Shown: positions 14,012-23,150, counted from the first letter of the stretch. The stretch: 64,000 nucleotides of DNA from ZC4RG29 sp035304385 (GCA_035304385.1 DATGQD010000011.1:44764-108763), one strand, 5' to 3'. The notes: generated from the sequence alone by a model not told the origin. Translations and numbers: made by a program.

Positions 14012-16471
14012 TCAGAAGGGGAAACCTATCCCTACATTATATATTACGGGTTCCTTCTCCACGCCGAAGGGGCGGAAGAACTTAGCGCGGCGCAACACAA
14101 AGCGGTCGCCTTCATCGCGCGCCGGGTCGTATACTTTAATTCCCACGTCAAAGCGCAGGATGAGGAAGGTAAAGTCAAAACGGAAGCCGAACCCGGTCCC
14201 GATTCCAAATTCCCGGTAGAACTGATCCCACTTGAATTCGGAGTTTCCGTTGGGAACTGTCTCTTCATTGACGCGCTTTACCCAGGGTTGAAATGTCCAG
14301 ACATTGCCCGCATCCAGGAAGATGGCCCCATTGACAAAGCCGAAGAGCTTTTGTCGAAGTTCGATGCTGGCTTCGATGAGAATGTCGGCAGGCTTTTCCA
14401 GGCTGTAGTCGAATAATCCATTCGCTTCGGCGTCCCCACTCAGGTTGGGTTTGAAGGAGCCGGGGCCTAACCGCCGCGGTCTCCAGGCGCGTACACTGCT
14501 ACTGCCTCCTGCGAAGAAGAATTTTTCGTAAGGCACAGTGTTATTGTCGCCGTAAGCGTACGCCACCCCGGTATTGATGCGATAAGCCAACACGGTGTTG
14601 CGGTCGAGTACGCGGTTTTGCCGGAAATCGAAACCAAAGCGGAGGTACTTGTAGTATTGAAGGTCGCGTTCGGTAATGAATGTCGGATCAACAAAATTCC
14701 AGATGGTACCACCACTTTCGATCTGCGCCCGGATGAATACGGAATTGCGATCCGCCTGGCCGTAATTGTTGTGATTCCAGGTGATGCCGAATATCATACT
14801 GGTCACGAACGATGGATAAAAGGAGTTCACGAGTCGAAAGTTTCCGACGCTATCCTGTTGGGAAAGAAAATCGCGAAAGGCTTGAGAGGTGTTGAGCGTA
14901 TCGATAACGTTGATGTTGGCGAAGGTAAGTGAATACTGTGTAGTACGCGCATTTTCCATCGTGTACGTGCCGCTAAAGGTGGCGAAGGTACGTCGGTATT
15001 CCGGGCGGTCGGTATACGAATAGCCGACGAGCAGTTTGGTCGTGGGGTTGTACCTGCCGAGACGGAACTGAGTTCGGTTGCTTAGCGGAAAAATGAGCTG
15101 GGGAAAAGTCATTGTGACATTAACGCCCGCCTCGGTACTTTTGTAAATATTCTGATCACTTGTAGCCGACGCGACGCCTTCGAATCCGAAACGGCCCGAT
15201 ACATCCAGCGTTTCAAAGCCTCCGAATACATTTCGTTTCCTTAGACTCGTGTTGAAGAAGGGGCCCGGAAATCCCTGGGTGACGTTGACGCCCGCTTCGT
15301 TCGACCATTGATACCGATCCAGTGCGCTGGTGTAAAGATTGGCCACGAACTTTCCACCCGTAGTGTCGTAGTTGATGTTGACGAACTTGAATGCATCAAG
15401 GTTGGCAAGTTGTCGTTGTGTTGTGAAGGCATCGGTTCGACTGTACAACTCGTCTTTTCTGATGAACACACGCTGGCTTAGTAGTTTCAGGTTGTACCGC
15501 TCCGTGTAAAATCGGTAGTTGATGTCGCGCACACGTTGTGTATGCCGACTCTGGTTGGGCATTGGGGGCGTGGCGGTGGCGTCGGTGACGAAGTTGACAT
15601 CGGTGACGATGAACTTCTTGTGATAACTACGTTGGACCGGATCGCGCACGATGATCTTTACGGCTACCCGGCGGTCGTCGCGGAAGGCGGTGTCGACATC
15701 AAATTCGACGTACTGGCGACTGAATTCAAAGTACCCTTCATCTTTAAGCAGCAGATCTATACGTTCACGCTCGTTGGCGAAGACTTCCTGGTCGTACCGG
15801 TCGCCGCGGCGGATCAGGCTGCGTTGCGGCTCCTTCAGGAGGATGTTTAACACAGCCGTGTCGTTAACTTCGTAGAATACCGTATCGATGAAGTAGGCGC
15901 GCCCGGGCTGGAGAATGTAGGTCACGGTCGCCCTGCTGTCGGCGGTGTCGATCGTTGTAGTGACCTTGTTGCGAAAGTATCCCTTGGATGAGAGATATCC
16001 GCTGAAGCGTTCCCGGGTTTGCCTTACGTTGGTGGTGTCTAGAATGGAGAGCGGCTCACCCCACTGCATCACGGTGTTGCCGTTTTGGATCTTATCTTCA
16101 ATACGGGTGAGCTTCCGCTGCTTTCGGAACTCGAGGTTATTGATCTTCCGGGTATTTTCTTCCGGTACAGCGCGGATGCGTCGGTCAAAGTCGGCTTCGA
16201 CCTTCGCCTTTTTCTGAATAAAGGCTTCGGGATCATAGTGTTTCTTCCCCGTATAGTAGAACCAGAAATAGGGTATAATGCCAAACAGTTTCCGGTTTGA
16301 CCGCTGCACATACAGCGCTTTCAGGTCTTCGCGGCTAATACCCCGCGGCGCTTCGATTTTTTGCTTGAGGAGCTTTTCATTCGGTTGGAGGTATTTCGTG
16401 CCGCTACAGCCGCCAAGTATCAAGGGAGCAAGTAGGAATAAGACGAAATATTTATTTTTCTTTGCCCTCAA
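14012..16471 (-). CDS. tamL: BamA/TamA-family outer membrane lipoprotein (TamL-like)
   Basis: A start at TTG 16471 gives 819 residues beginning with basic residues, a hydrophobic stretch and the lipobox LILGGCSG. A longer frame to 16549 would place 26 residues before the signal and overlap the divergent methyltransferase gene, so the shorter start is preferred. The N-terminal half contains POTRA-like beta-alpha repeats (for example YFIDTVFYEVNDTAVLN and YRFYTERYNLKLLSQRVFIRKDELYS). The C-terminal half is the Omp85 barrel, with AGGSSSVRAWRPRRLGPGSF (the VRGY/F-like loop motif, here VRAW) and a terminal Phe (VGIGFPF). Lipidated TamA homologues called TamL are known in Bacteroidota. It would insert or assemble outer membrane proteins or transport lipids with a TamB partner not in this window. 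Confidence 0.88.
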   Translation of the reverse strand: MRAKKNKYFVLFLLAPLILGGCSGTKYLQPNEKLLKQKIEAPRGISREDLKALYVQRSNRKLFGIIPYFWFYYTGKKHYDPEAFIQKKAKVEADFDRRIRAVPEENTRKINNLEFRKQRKLTRIEDKIQNGNTVMQWGEPLSILDTTNVRQTRERFSGYLSSKGYFRNKVTTTIDTADSRATVTYILQPGRAYFIDTVFYEVNDTAVLNILLKEPQRSLIRRGDRYDQEVFANERERIDLLLKDEGYFEFSRQYVEFDVDTAFRDDRRVAVKIIVRDPVQRSYHKKFIVTDVNFVTDATATPPMPNQSRHTQRVRDINYRFYTERYNLKLLSQRVFIRKDELYSRTDAFTTQRQLANLDAFKFVNINYDTTGGKFVANLYTSALDRYQWSNEAGVNVTQGFPGPFFNTSLRKRNVFGGFETLDVSGRFGFEGVASATSDQNIYKSTEAGVNVTMTFPQLIFPLSNRTQFRLGRYNPTTKLLVGYSYTDRPEYRRTFATFSGTYTMENARTTQYSLTFANINVIDTLNTSQAFRDFLSQQDSVGNFRLVNSFYPSFVTSMIFGITWNHNNYGQADRNSVFIRAQIESGGTIWNFVDPTFITERDLQYYKYLRFGFDFRQNRVLDRNTVLAYRINTGVAYAYGDNNTVPYEKFFFAGGSSSVRAWRPRRLGPGSFKPNLSGDAEANGLFDYSLEKPADILIEASIELRQKLFGFVNGAIFLDAGNVWTFQPWVKRVNEETVPNGNSEFKWDQFYREFGIGTGFGFRFDFTFLILRFDVGIKVYDPARDEGDRFVLRRAKFFRPFGVEKEPVIYNVGIGFPF

Positions 16472-16480
16472 GCCCGGACG

Positions 16481-17221
16481 ATGGTCAGTAAAGCCAAAAG
16501 TAAGTTCATCAAATCCCTCAAAATAAAGAAATACCGCAAACAGGAACAATGTTTTGTGGTGGAAGGAAGGAAAAGCGTGACGGAGCTTTTGGGCAGCGAT
16601 TACGATGTCGTGATGGTGCTCGGCACCCCTTCCTTTCTCGCCGAGGTGAGTCCGTCCGCCTCCGTCGAGGTGATCGAATCGAGCGAGGCGGAGCTGATCG
16701 CACTGGGCACCTTCGAATCAAACGACGGCGCCCTGGCCGTCGCCCGTATGAAGCCGGAGCGGTTGCGGCTTCACGGAGAAGGGGAATGGTTGCTTGCACT
16801 TGACGATATTCGCGACCCCGGCAACCTGGGAACCATCATACGCATAGCCGACTGGTACGGATTGAAAAAAATTGTGGCCTCGCCGCAGACGGCTGATCGT
16901 TATAATCCAAAAGTGATCAGCGCCTCCATGGGTTCTTTTCTGAGGGTCGACTTTTGCTATGCCGACCTCCCCGGATATCTTGAGGGAATCGATGTACCTG
17001 TGGTGGGAGCTTTTCTCGACGGCCAAAGTGTGCATGAGACGTCGTTTGGAACGGGCGGCGTTCTCGTCATTGGGAACGAGGCGCACGGCATTTCGGAGGG
17101 GGTGGCGGAACGCGTCGGCATTAGGGTATCTATTCCTGGATACGGCGGAGCCGAATCTCTAAACGCTGCCGCGGCGACGGCTGTGATCCTTGATAATCTC
17201 AAGCGGATGCAACGCAGTTAG
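16481..17221 (+). CDS. TrmH (SpoU) family RNA 2'-O-methyltransferase
   Basis: The protein has 246 residues. MVSKAKSKFIKSLKIKKYRKQEQCFVVEG is the L30e-like substrate-binding N terminus of this group. The knotted SPOUT domain has LALDDIRDPGNLGTIIRIADW (motif 1, Asn and Arg conserved), VLVIGNEAHGIS (motif 2) and VSIPGYGGAESLNAAAATAVIL (motif 3). It transfers methyl from SAM to ribose 2'-OH in rRNA or tRNA; the target base is not predictable. The gene is divergent from tamL with only 9 bp between starts, so both promoters must lie inside the opposite coding sequences or share a bidirectional element. Confidence 0.93.
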   Translation: MVSKAKSKFIKSLKIKKYRKQEQCFVVEGRKSVTELLGSDYDVVMVLGTPSFLAEVSPSASVEVIESSEAELIALGTFESNDGALAVARMKPERLRLHGEGEWLLALDDIRDPGNLGTIIRIADWYGLKKIVASPQTADRYNPKVISASMGSFLRVDFCYADLPGYLEGIDVPVVGAFLDGQSVHETSFGTGGVLVIGNEAHGISEGVAERVGIRVSIPGYGGAESLNAAAATAVILDNLKRMQRS

Positions 17222-17380
17222 GGTAACCAGCACTACACTTCAGGCTGCCGGGCTGCCTGGCGGCGGATTTGGAACAGATAGGACACAGGCGCGGGGCAGG
17301 CTCGCAAGCTCGTGGGGTTTTACCACAAAGGCGCGATGGCGCGGGGACGCGGAGGGGTGTATGTAGTGCAGCGGTATGTG

Positions 17381-17756
17381 TATTCGAAGGACGCACGCCG
17401 TGCGTCCCTACCTGCCCGACTGCCTAATGAGGCTGCGATACTTTGTGAGGACGTTGTAGGCAGGCGGGCCGCCCGACTGCCTATTAAAGCCATGATGCTT
17501 TGTGAGGACGTTGTAGGCAGGCGGGTTATTCAACCTTCAATCTTCAACTCTTTCTCTTTGGGCGCCGTCGTGTGGCGTATGTGTATTCGAAGGACGCACG
17601 CCGTGCGTCCCTACCCAGTACCACCCACAGATAGGGTTTAGGCGATGCGCGATAATCAATAAATCGACACCGCGCCGTTTACACGATACACTTCAACCTG
17701 CCCGACTGCCTATCAAGGCTATGATGCTTAGTGAGGACTTTAAGGGCAGGCGGGTT
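17381..17756. repeat. Modular palindromic repeats, locus B
   Basis: Two copies of GGACGCAC-GCC-GTGCGTCC (17389-17407 and 17592-17610) share the modules of locus A. Three copies of the REP-like module that begins GCCCGACTGCCTA and ends TAGGCAGGCGGG or GGGCAGGCGGG are found at about 17412-17468, 17469-17525 (tandem) and 17698-17754. The stretch from 17611 to 17697 repeats the A-locus spacer containing ATCGACAC-CGCGCCGTTTACACG. No gene is credible between 17222 and 17777; 17222-17380 shows nothing else recognisable. Confidence 0.7.
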
Positions 17757-17777
17757 ATTCAACTCTTCAACTCTTTC

Positions 17778-18563
17778 TCAGAAGAACGACTGACTTTTTT
17801 CAGATGCTTCTTCCGAAATCCTGATCGCTTCTTCACGGCCGAGGTAGCGGTCGATCCAATAGTGTCCGAGATAGATGAGGGGGGTAAGCAATAGTGCTAT
17901 AGCAAACTTGTAGATGTAGTTTGTAATTGCGATCGCGAAAATCTGCGCGTTGGTGAACGTTCCGTAGAAAGCGATGAATAACACGACAAAGCTGTCGACG
18001 ACCTGGGAGACCAGTGTTGAACCGGTCGCGCGCAACCAAAGCATGCGGGATCCGGTTGCCCGGCGCAGCCGCTGGAAGACGAACACGTCGACAAGCTGCC
18101 CCAGGAGGAAGGCGGCCAGTGAACCTACAATAATGCGCAAGCCCTGTCCGAATATTTTGTTGTAGGCATACTGAATGTTGAATGGGTTGCCCTCGTTGTC
18201 GACACTGTTGGTTTCTATCCAGAAGCCGGCGGGTGCAAGCTGCATGGTGAGGTATATCGCCAGAAAGGCATAGGCGATGAGGATCGCCGTGAAATAACTG
18301 ATAAAACGTACGCCGGGCTTTCCGAAGTATTCGTTGATCAGGTCCGTGCTAAGGAAAACGATGGGCCAGAGCAGGGCACCTGCTGTCAGGTTGAAGCTCA
18401 TCTCGAAGCCGAGGATGTTCAGCTGGGCGGGGGTAAGTCCGACGCTCGACTCGGCAGAGAAAATTTTTACGCCCACCATCTCAGCCAGCAGCGCGTTGGT
18501 AATGAAAATACCGGACAGGACAATGAAAAGTCGTCCTCGCTTTTGTTCAGTGGTGGGGGTCAT
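17778..18563 (-). CDS. Queuosine precursor transporter (YhhQ/QPTR, DUF165)
   Basis: An ATG start at 18563 gives 261 residues (MTPTTEQKRGRLF); a TTG at 18575 adds four residues. About six hydrophobic helices are visible, with the family segments FNLTAGALLWPIVFLSTDLINEYFG, FGQGLRIIVGSLAAFLLGQLVDVFVF, TGSTLVSQVVDSFVVLFIAFYG and ITNYIYKFAIALLLTPLIYL. Members import queuine precursors (preQ0/preQ1) for tRNA queuosine modification. The start lies next to the rnz stop on the same strand, so the two are probably one operon of RNA-maturation genes. Confidence 0.92.
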   Translation of the reverse strand: MTPTTEQKRGRLFIVLSGIFITNALLAEMVGVKIFSAESSVGLTPAQLNILGFEMSFNLTAGALLWPIVFLSTDLINEYFGKPGVRFISYFTAILIAYAFLAIYLTMQLAPAGFWIETNSVDNEGNPFNIQYAYNKIFGQGLRIIVGSLAAFLLGQLVDVFVFQRLRRATGSRMLWLRATGSTLVSQVVDSFVVLFIAFYGTFTNAQIFAIAITNYIYKFAIALLLTPLIYLGHYWIDRYLGREEAIRISEEASEKSQSFF

Positions 18564-18575
18564 GGGGTTTGGCAA

Positions 18576-19493
18576 TTATTCCTGGATCACATAGGTCTCT
18601 CCTTCGATGGCCAACTCGGTTTCCGGGAATACGCTGCGTGCTTCTTGCAGAAGCGGATCGAGGTCCTTATACCGGGCGGAGAAGTGCCCGAGCAACAAGC
18701 GCTTTGCGCCGGCGGCTTTCGCTATGCCCGCGGCGTCACGCGCGGTGCAGTGGAGCGTCTCACGGGCTTTTGCTTCTTCGTCGTCCATGAAGGTGGCTTC
18801 ATGATACAGGAGGTCTACATCACGTATGCAGGGAAGGAAGGAGTCCGTTAGTCCAGTATCGGAGCAGTAGGCATAGGAACGCGAAGGGCGGGGAGGGAGG
18901 GTGAGGTCCTGATTTCGATACAGGATGCGGCCTTCGTCATCGACGACGTCGAGCCCCGCTTTGAGATCGGTTAGTTGCCGGACCTGCAATCCCGGGGGGA
19001 GTACGTTCTTGTCGATACGGCGTGGTTTGGGCTTTTCCCGGAACACGAAACCGGAGCAGGCAATGGCGTGGATGAGCGGGACGGTGTGCACCGTCAACAG
19101 GTCATCTTCATAGATTACTTCGTTGACGCCGGGCTGCAGGCGATGGAAGTGAATATCGTAGGTTGGCATGAACCGACTATGCCTGAATTGGACGGTGAGG
19201 TTTTCGTCCAGTCCGTCGTGGCTATAGATGTGCAGCGGACTTGTACGGTGTTGTAGCTGCATGGTGAAGATGAGTCCCATAAGTCCCAGGTAATGATCAC
19301 CGTGCAGGTGTGTGATAAAGATGTGGCTGATGCGGTGGAAGTTGATCTGATAGCGCATCATTTGCATCTGCGCGGCTTCACCGCAGTCGATCATAAAATG
19401 CCGGTTCTGGATTTCGACGTACTGGGCGCTGGGATGGCGTCCGTATGCGGGCACCGCCCCGCTGGATCCGAGAATGGTTACTTTAAAAGACAA
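18576..19493 (-). CDS. rnz: Ribonuclease Z
   Basis: A TTG at 19493 gives MSFKVTILGSSGAVPAYG, the usual N terminus, and 305 residues; a TTG at 19520 would add nine residues. The metallo-beta-lactamase zinc motif is HLHGDHYLGLMGL. Other metal ligands lie in VDLLYHEATF and LLLGHFSARYKD. Further family segments are CSDTGLTDSF and ECx-like HCTARDAAGIAKAAGAKR. It processes tRNA 3' ends. It is the gene upstream of the queuosine-precursor transporter on the minus strand. Confidence 0.94.
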   Translation of the reverse strand: MSFKVTILGSSGAVPAYGRHPSAQYVEIQNRHFMIDCGEAAQMQMMRYQINFHRISHIFITHLHGDHYLGLMGLIFTMQLQHRTSPLHIYSHDGLDENLTVQFRHSRFMPTYDIHFHRLQPGVNEVIYEDDLLTVHTVPLIHAIACSGFVFREKPKPRRIDKNVLPPGLQVRQLTDLKAGLDVVDDEGRILYRNQDLTLPPRPSRSYAYCSDTGLTDSFLPCIRDVDLLYHEATFMDDEEAKARETLHCTARDAAGIAKAAGAKRLLLGHFSARYKDLDPLLQEARSVFPETELAIEGETYVIQE

Positions 19494-19524
19494 TGCAGAA
19501 ACGTTCGGTTTAACCTGCAAATAA

Positions 19525-19564
19525 AAAACAAAATGAAAATGACCAAAGGGTTACTCTGGTCATT
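19525..19564 (-). terminator. Intrinsic terminator between the STAS gene and rnz
   Basis: On the minus strand AATGACCA (plus 19557-19564) pairs with TGGTCATT (plus 19538-19545) and is followed by a T-rich stretch TTCATTTTGTTTTTT. It would stop transcripts from the STAS gene before rnz. Confidence 0.6.
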
Positions 19565-19594
19565 CGCGGTTAGGTAAGGTAATTAATAAAATCG

Positions 19595-19972
19595 TCAGTC
19601 GTCACCTCCCTTTAGGTCCTTCTCGATCTCATGCATAAATACGGCGTCAACAGCCTCTTCCACCGTCGGGAGAATGTTGAGAACGCTGTCGAGTTGCGAG
19701 ATTTTGATCAATTTCATCGTATGGTCTGAGAGGCAGGCCAGAACAAATATGCCGCCTTCCTCCTGCACAATACGGTTGCCGACCAGCAGGGCGCTGAGCC
19801 CCGATGAGTCGGTGTATTTGATGTCTGAAAGATCAAGAATAATATTTCTCACGCCTTCAGCGTGGAGTGTGATCAATTCCGACTTGAGGTTTGGGGCTAC
19901 GGACGAATCCAGCTTTTCTTCATGAAGGCGTAATAAGCTGTACTTTTCCTGCTTGTCAATCGTATATTTCAT
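19595..19972 (-). CDS. STAS-domain anti-anti-sigma factor-like protein
   Basis: The protein has 125 residues made of one STAS domain: MKYTIDKQEKYSLLRLHEEKLDSSVAPNLK, then IILDLSDIKYTDSSGLSALLVG with the conserved phosphorylatable Ser in the D-S-S-G-L motif, and FVLACLSDHTMKLIKISQLDSVLNI. Such proteins bind HPK-type anti-sigma kinases in partner-switch circuits; in Bacteroidota the target is unknown. No kinase or phosphatase gene is adjacent. The acidic tail (HEIEKDLKGGDD) is not typical. Confidence 0.85.
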   Translation of the reverse strand: MKYTIDKQEKYSLLRLHEEKLDSSVAPNLKSELITLHAEGVRNIILDLSDIKYTDSSGLSALLVGNRIVQEEGGIFVLACLSDHTMKLIKISQLDSVLNILPTVEEAVDAVFMHEIEKDLKGGDD

Positions 19973-20009
19973 GCGGTCTTGGGAATGGTAATCCGGGCCC
20001 TTGTTTGCC

Positions 20010-20978
20010 TCAGATCCTGGCCTCTAAATTAACAGATTTTATCGAATTCGCGATGTTCCGCTCGATCCGCTCCAAAATCCCTTGCGTGTCGATTTCGGGC
20101 AGCGTTTCACCTAACACCTGCTCATACAACTCCCGGTATCGGGCAGCGATTCGTTCTACTACCTCGTCGGTCATCTCCGGAACGTTCTGACCGTCTTTGC
20201 CCTGGAACCCGTTTTCAATGAGCCATTGGCGGACAAACTCCTTAGAAAGCTGACGCTGGGTTTCGCCATTCTGTTGGCGCTCGTCGTACCCGTCGGCATA
20301 GAAGTACCGGGAGGAGTCAGGGGTGTGTACCTCGTCGATAAGACGAATCTCACCCTTATAAGTGCCAAACTCATACTTGGTGTCAACCAGGATCAGTCCC
20401 CGCGCGGCGGCGAGCTCCGTTCCCCGCTGAAACAGCCGCAATGTATAGTTCTCCAGTTGCACATATTCGCGTTCGCCGACTACTCCACGGGAGATGATTT
20501 CTTCGCGGGAGATGTCTTCATCATGGCCGGTCTTTGCCTTTGTCGTCGGTGTAATAATGGGTTGGGGTAGCCGATCATTCTCTTTGAGGCCTTCGGGTAG
20601 CGGCACACCGCAGAGCGACCTTTTCCCCGAACGGTATTCCCGCCAGGCGTGCCCCGCCAGGTAGCCGCGTACTACCATTTCGACAGCGAACGGCTCGCAG
20701 CGATAGCCTACCGTAACATTCGGATCGGGCGTGTCGATCACCCAATTGGGTACCACGTCGCGCGTGGCGGCCAGGTTGCGCGCGGCAATAATATTCAATA
20801 CCCGTCCCTTATCGGGAATCGCGCGGGGGAGGATCACGTCAAAGGCTGAGATCCTGTCGGTGGCCACCATCGCCATAAGGTCGCCGAAATAGTACACGTC
20901 ACGCACCTTGCCGCGGTAAAAGCCCGTCTGTCCGGCAAAGGTGAAATCGGTTTGACCTATAGCATTTGGCGTGTCCAT
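20010..20978 (-). CDS. purC: Phosphoribosylaminoimidazole-succinocarboxamide (SAICAR) synthase
   Basis: The protein has 322 residues, the longer form of PurC. GKVRDVYYFGDLMAMVATDRISAFDVIL is the ATP-binding N terminus. VEMVVRGYLAGHAWREYRSG and IITPTTKAKTGHDEDIS are substrate-binding segments, and ILVDTKYEFGTYKGEIRLIDEVHTPDSSRY carries the metal-binding Glu and Asp. It condenses CAIR with aspartate in purine synthesis. It lies upstream of the STAS gene on the minus strand, 37 bp apart, and is divergent from the membrane protein gene. Confidence 0.97.
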   Translation of the reverse strand: MDTPNAIGQTDFTFAGQTGFYRGKVRDVYYFGDLMAMVATDRISAFDVILPRAIPDKGRVLNIIAARNLAATRDVVPNWVIDTPDPNVTVGYRCEPFAVEMVVRGYLAGHAWREYRSGKRSLCGVPLPEGLKENDRLPQPIITPTTKAKTGHDEDISREEIISRGVVGEREYVQLENYTLRLFQRGTELAAARGLILVDTKYEFGTYKGEIRLIDEVHTPDSSRYFYADGYDERQQNGETQRQLSKEFVRQWLIENGFQGKDGQNVPEMTDEVVERIAARYRELYEQVLGETLPEIDTQGILERIERNIANSIKSVNLEARI

Positions 20979-20994
20979 TCAGTCAGTTTTTCGT

Positions 20995-21016
20995 CGCAAA
21001 ATGCAAAATTTTTGCG
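20995..21016. promoter_or_regulatory. Inverted repeat CGCAAAA-N8-TTTTGCG upstream of purC
   Basis: CGCAAAA (20995-21001) and TTTTGCG (21010-21016) are perfect inverted arms ending 17 bases upstream of the purC start. The site could be an operator or a leader hairpin. No regulator is known. Confidence 0.35.
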
Positions 21017-21127
21017 ATGGATATTGGCGATTATGACACAAACATTAGGAGATGTTGTCTTGTCTGGTATGAACGGTATGTTAATTAATTGTTATCTTTA
21101 AGGTGATTTACCCCTTCGCCCCCTGAC

Positions 21128-21826
21128 ATGCACCTGATTATTAGCGCCCGCAGGGTAATGCAAGCCCTCGTCACTGCCTTCGCCGTAATCATCGCCCTGA
21201 ACATCATTGTTGTACTTCTTCGATTTATAGTCGGCGTCGACCACTATGTTTTCGATAGGGTCTACAGGAAACTGTGTGTCGATTACGAGCAGAATCTTCC
21301 CTCGTATTTCAACGCGCTGCTATTACTGATGGCAAGTGTCTTTACGGGCCTTATCCACCTGTTGCAGAAAAAAACAAACAAGGAAGCATTCAAGTGGTGG
21401 CTCCTTTCACTCGCCTTTCTTTTTTTGTCGGTCGATGAAAGCGCTTCAATTCACGAGTTTTTCGTCAAGTTTCTCCCGATGTATGTAGGCATCGGTGGGG
21501 AAGGGATATTTCGCAACGCCTGGGTTATCGTTTACGGCCTGGGGGCGATCGCATTCGCGATCTACCTCATCCCCTCGTTGTTGAAACTTCCGCCCGATCT
21601 ATTAAAGGGTATGATCCTCTCAGGTGCCGTGTACGTGGGTGGCGCTATTGGTGTTGAGATGATCGGGTCCTGGTATGTGTCCCATGCCGGTGACGCCAAC
21701 ATCGGGTATGCGGCGTTGGCAACGCTGGAGGAATCGTTGGAGATGGCCGGGCTCATCCTCTTTATTCGCTATATGCTTGTCTACATTCGCGAAGAATACG
21801 AAGCCAATAGCGTGACGCTTGGCTGA
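21128..21826 (+). CDS. Polytopic membrane protein of unknown function
   Basis: The protein has 232 residues with about six hydrophobic helices (roughly residues 10-33, 57-77, 86-104, 125-150, 157-180, 200-222). A cluster of charged residues sits within or next to the third helix: FLFLSVDESASIHEFF. A second acidic pair lies in ATLEESLEMAGLILF. Conserved-looking Asp/Glu/His in membrane helices suggests a catalytic or metal-binding membrane protein, but I do not recognise the family. Its stop is 4 bp from the stop of the convergent repeat protein gene. Confidence 0.75.
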   Translation: MHLIISARRVMQALVTAFAVIIALNIIVVLLRFIVGVDHYVFDRVYRKLCVDYEQNLPSYFNALLLLMASVFTGLIHLLQKKTNKEAFKWWLLSLAFLFLSVDESASIHEFFVKFLPMYVGIGGEGIFRNAWVIVYGLGAIAFAIYLIPSLLKLPPDLLKGMILSGAVYVGGAIGVEMIGSWYVSHAGDANIGYAALATLEESLEMAGLILFIRYMLVYIREEYEANSVTLG

Positions 21827-21830
21827 CGCT

Positions 21831-23150
21831 TCAGTCTATGCCTTCCTCACCGACAATCTTGCCGGCTTTGTAGACGACCGTGCGGATCAATTCTCCTGTC
21901 GGGGCGTATTCCTTCCATTGATTATGACGCTTGTCGGCAACATACTCGCCTTCTTCTTTGATCTTTCCGTTGGGATGATAGGATATAAAAGGTCCGGCCT
22001 TGCGATTGTTCCGGTACTCGGCGATGGTAGCGGGTGTGCCGTCTTCGTAAAACGTTTTATAAGGGCCGGCCAGCAGGTCGAACTTGTACGTTGCGCTTAT
22101 GGCAATTTTCCCCGTGGGATAGTACTCATGGCGCACTCCCGTGCGCTTACCGCCTGAATACGTTTCTTTGATCCTGGGTGTTTTTCCGTCTTCAAAATAT
22201 TCTACCCACGTGCCGTGGGGGAGGGTGTTCCTGAATTTCTGTTCCGACTTTTTGATACCCCTTTCATTAAAATGTTCGACCGTCCTGTCGCGGTTGTTCG
22301 CGGCCACCTGTTCCCTGGCCTTCACCGTGCCGTCGGGATAATACTCAAAGTTGGTACCCGTCTTTTGTCCCTCCCTGTAGGTAAACCGGTGCCGTTTGCT
22401 TCCATCCGGATAGTACCCTGTATTGGGACCATGGAGTTTTCCGTCGACGAAGCCACCTTCAACAATGAGCGCACCCTGACGGTCGTAACTTCTGAACCGT
22501 CCGTGCTTGGTGCCGCCTTCCATAGTGGATATGGTTTCCAGCTGGCCGTTATCGTAATACGTTTTATAGTAACCCGTAATGACGCCATCGCGCAGGAATG
22601 CCTCTGTCTCGACGTTGCCATTGGGATAGTACGTCAACGCAACACCGTTCGGTTTTCCGTTCGCATAGTGCATCAACTTGCGTATGCTCCCGTCTGCAAA
22701 GTATTCCTTTACCGCGCCCTCTGGCTTTCCTCCTGCAAAGAACGCCGTACCCTTTACCGATCCGTCGTTGTAGTATAGCTGCACGGAATCAGTGAGGACA
22801 TCGTTACGATAGTAGGCCTGCTGTACCGGGTTACCCTCTTCGTCAAAGACCTGAACGGGGCCCTCACGGACACCGCTGACATAGGTCAGCTCGCGTGCAC
22901 GCTGGCCATTCTCATAGTACTCGACGAATATGCCGCTCTTCATTCCGTCTTCGAAAGAGCCCTCCACCATGAGCCCGCCACTCTCGTAATAGCGCTTGTA
23001 GGGGCCCGTAAACGTTTCATTGTCGGCTTCGACGTAATAGATTTCCTCCACATGCTCCTTCGCAGGGTCATAATACGTCCTTACTTCACGTTGTGCGGCG
23101 ACAGGGAAAACGAGAGCTGCGAATAAGAGCGACAGGATCAGTCTTGTCAT
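21831..23150 (-). CDS. Secreted MORN / YwqK-like repeat protein
   Basis: The start at 23150 (MTRLILSLLFAALVFPVAAQ) places a clean signal peptide at the N terminus; the upstream ATG at 23183 adds eleven unneeded residues. The mature part of about 420 residues is almost entirely short repeats of the form YYxxGxxxxxxxYxxGxxxGxxxxY, for example YYDNGQLETISTMEGGTKHG and YYPDGSKRHRFTYREGQKTG. This is the MORN-type pattern found in proteins annotated as YwqK family antitoxins, although toxin-antitoxin function is doubtful for an exported protein of this size. The role is unknown; it is probably periplasmic or outer-membrane associated. Confidence 0.85.
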   Translation of the reverse strand: MTRLILSLLFAALVFPVAAQREVRTYYDPAKEHVEEIYYVEADNETFTGPYKRYYESGGLMVEGSFEDGMKSGIFVEYYENGQRARELTYVSGVREGPVQVFDEEGNPVQQAYYRNDVLTDSVQLYYNDGSVKGTAFFAGGKPEGAVKEYFADGSIRKLMHYANGKPNGVALTYYPNGNVETEAFLRDGVITGYYKTYYDNGQLETISTMEGGTKHGRFRSYDRQGALIVEGGFVDGKLHGPNTGYYPDGSKRHRFTYREGQKTGTNFEYYPDGTVKAREQVAANNRDRTVEHFNERGIKKSEQKFRNTLPHGTWVEYFEDGKTPRIKETYSGGKRTGVRHEYYPTGKIAISATYKFDLLAGPYKTFYEDGTPATIAEYRNNRKAGPFISYHPNGKIKEEGEYVADKRHNQWKEYAPTGELIRTVVYKAGKIVGEEGID

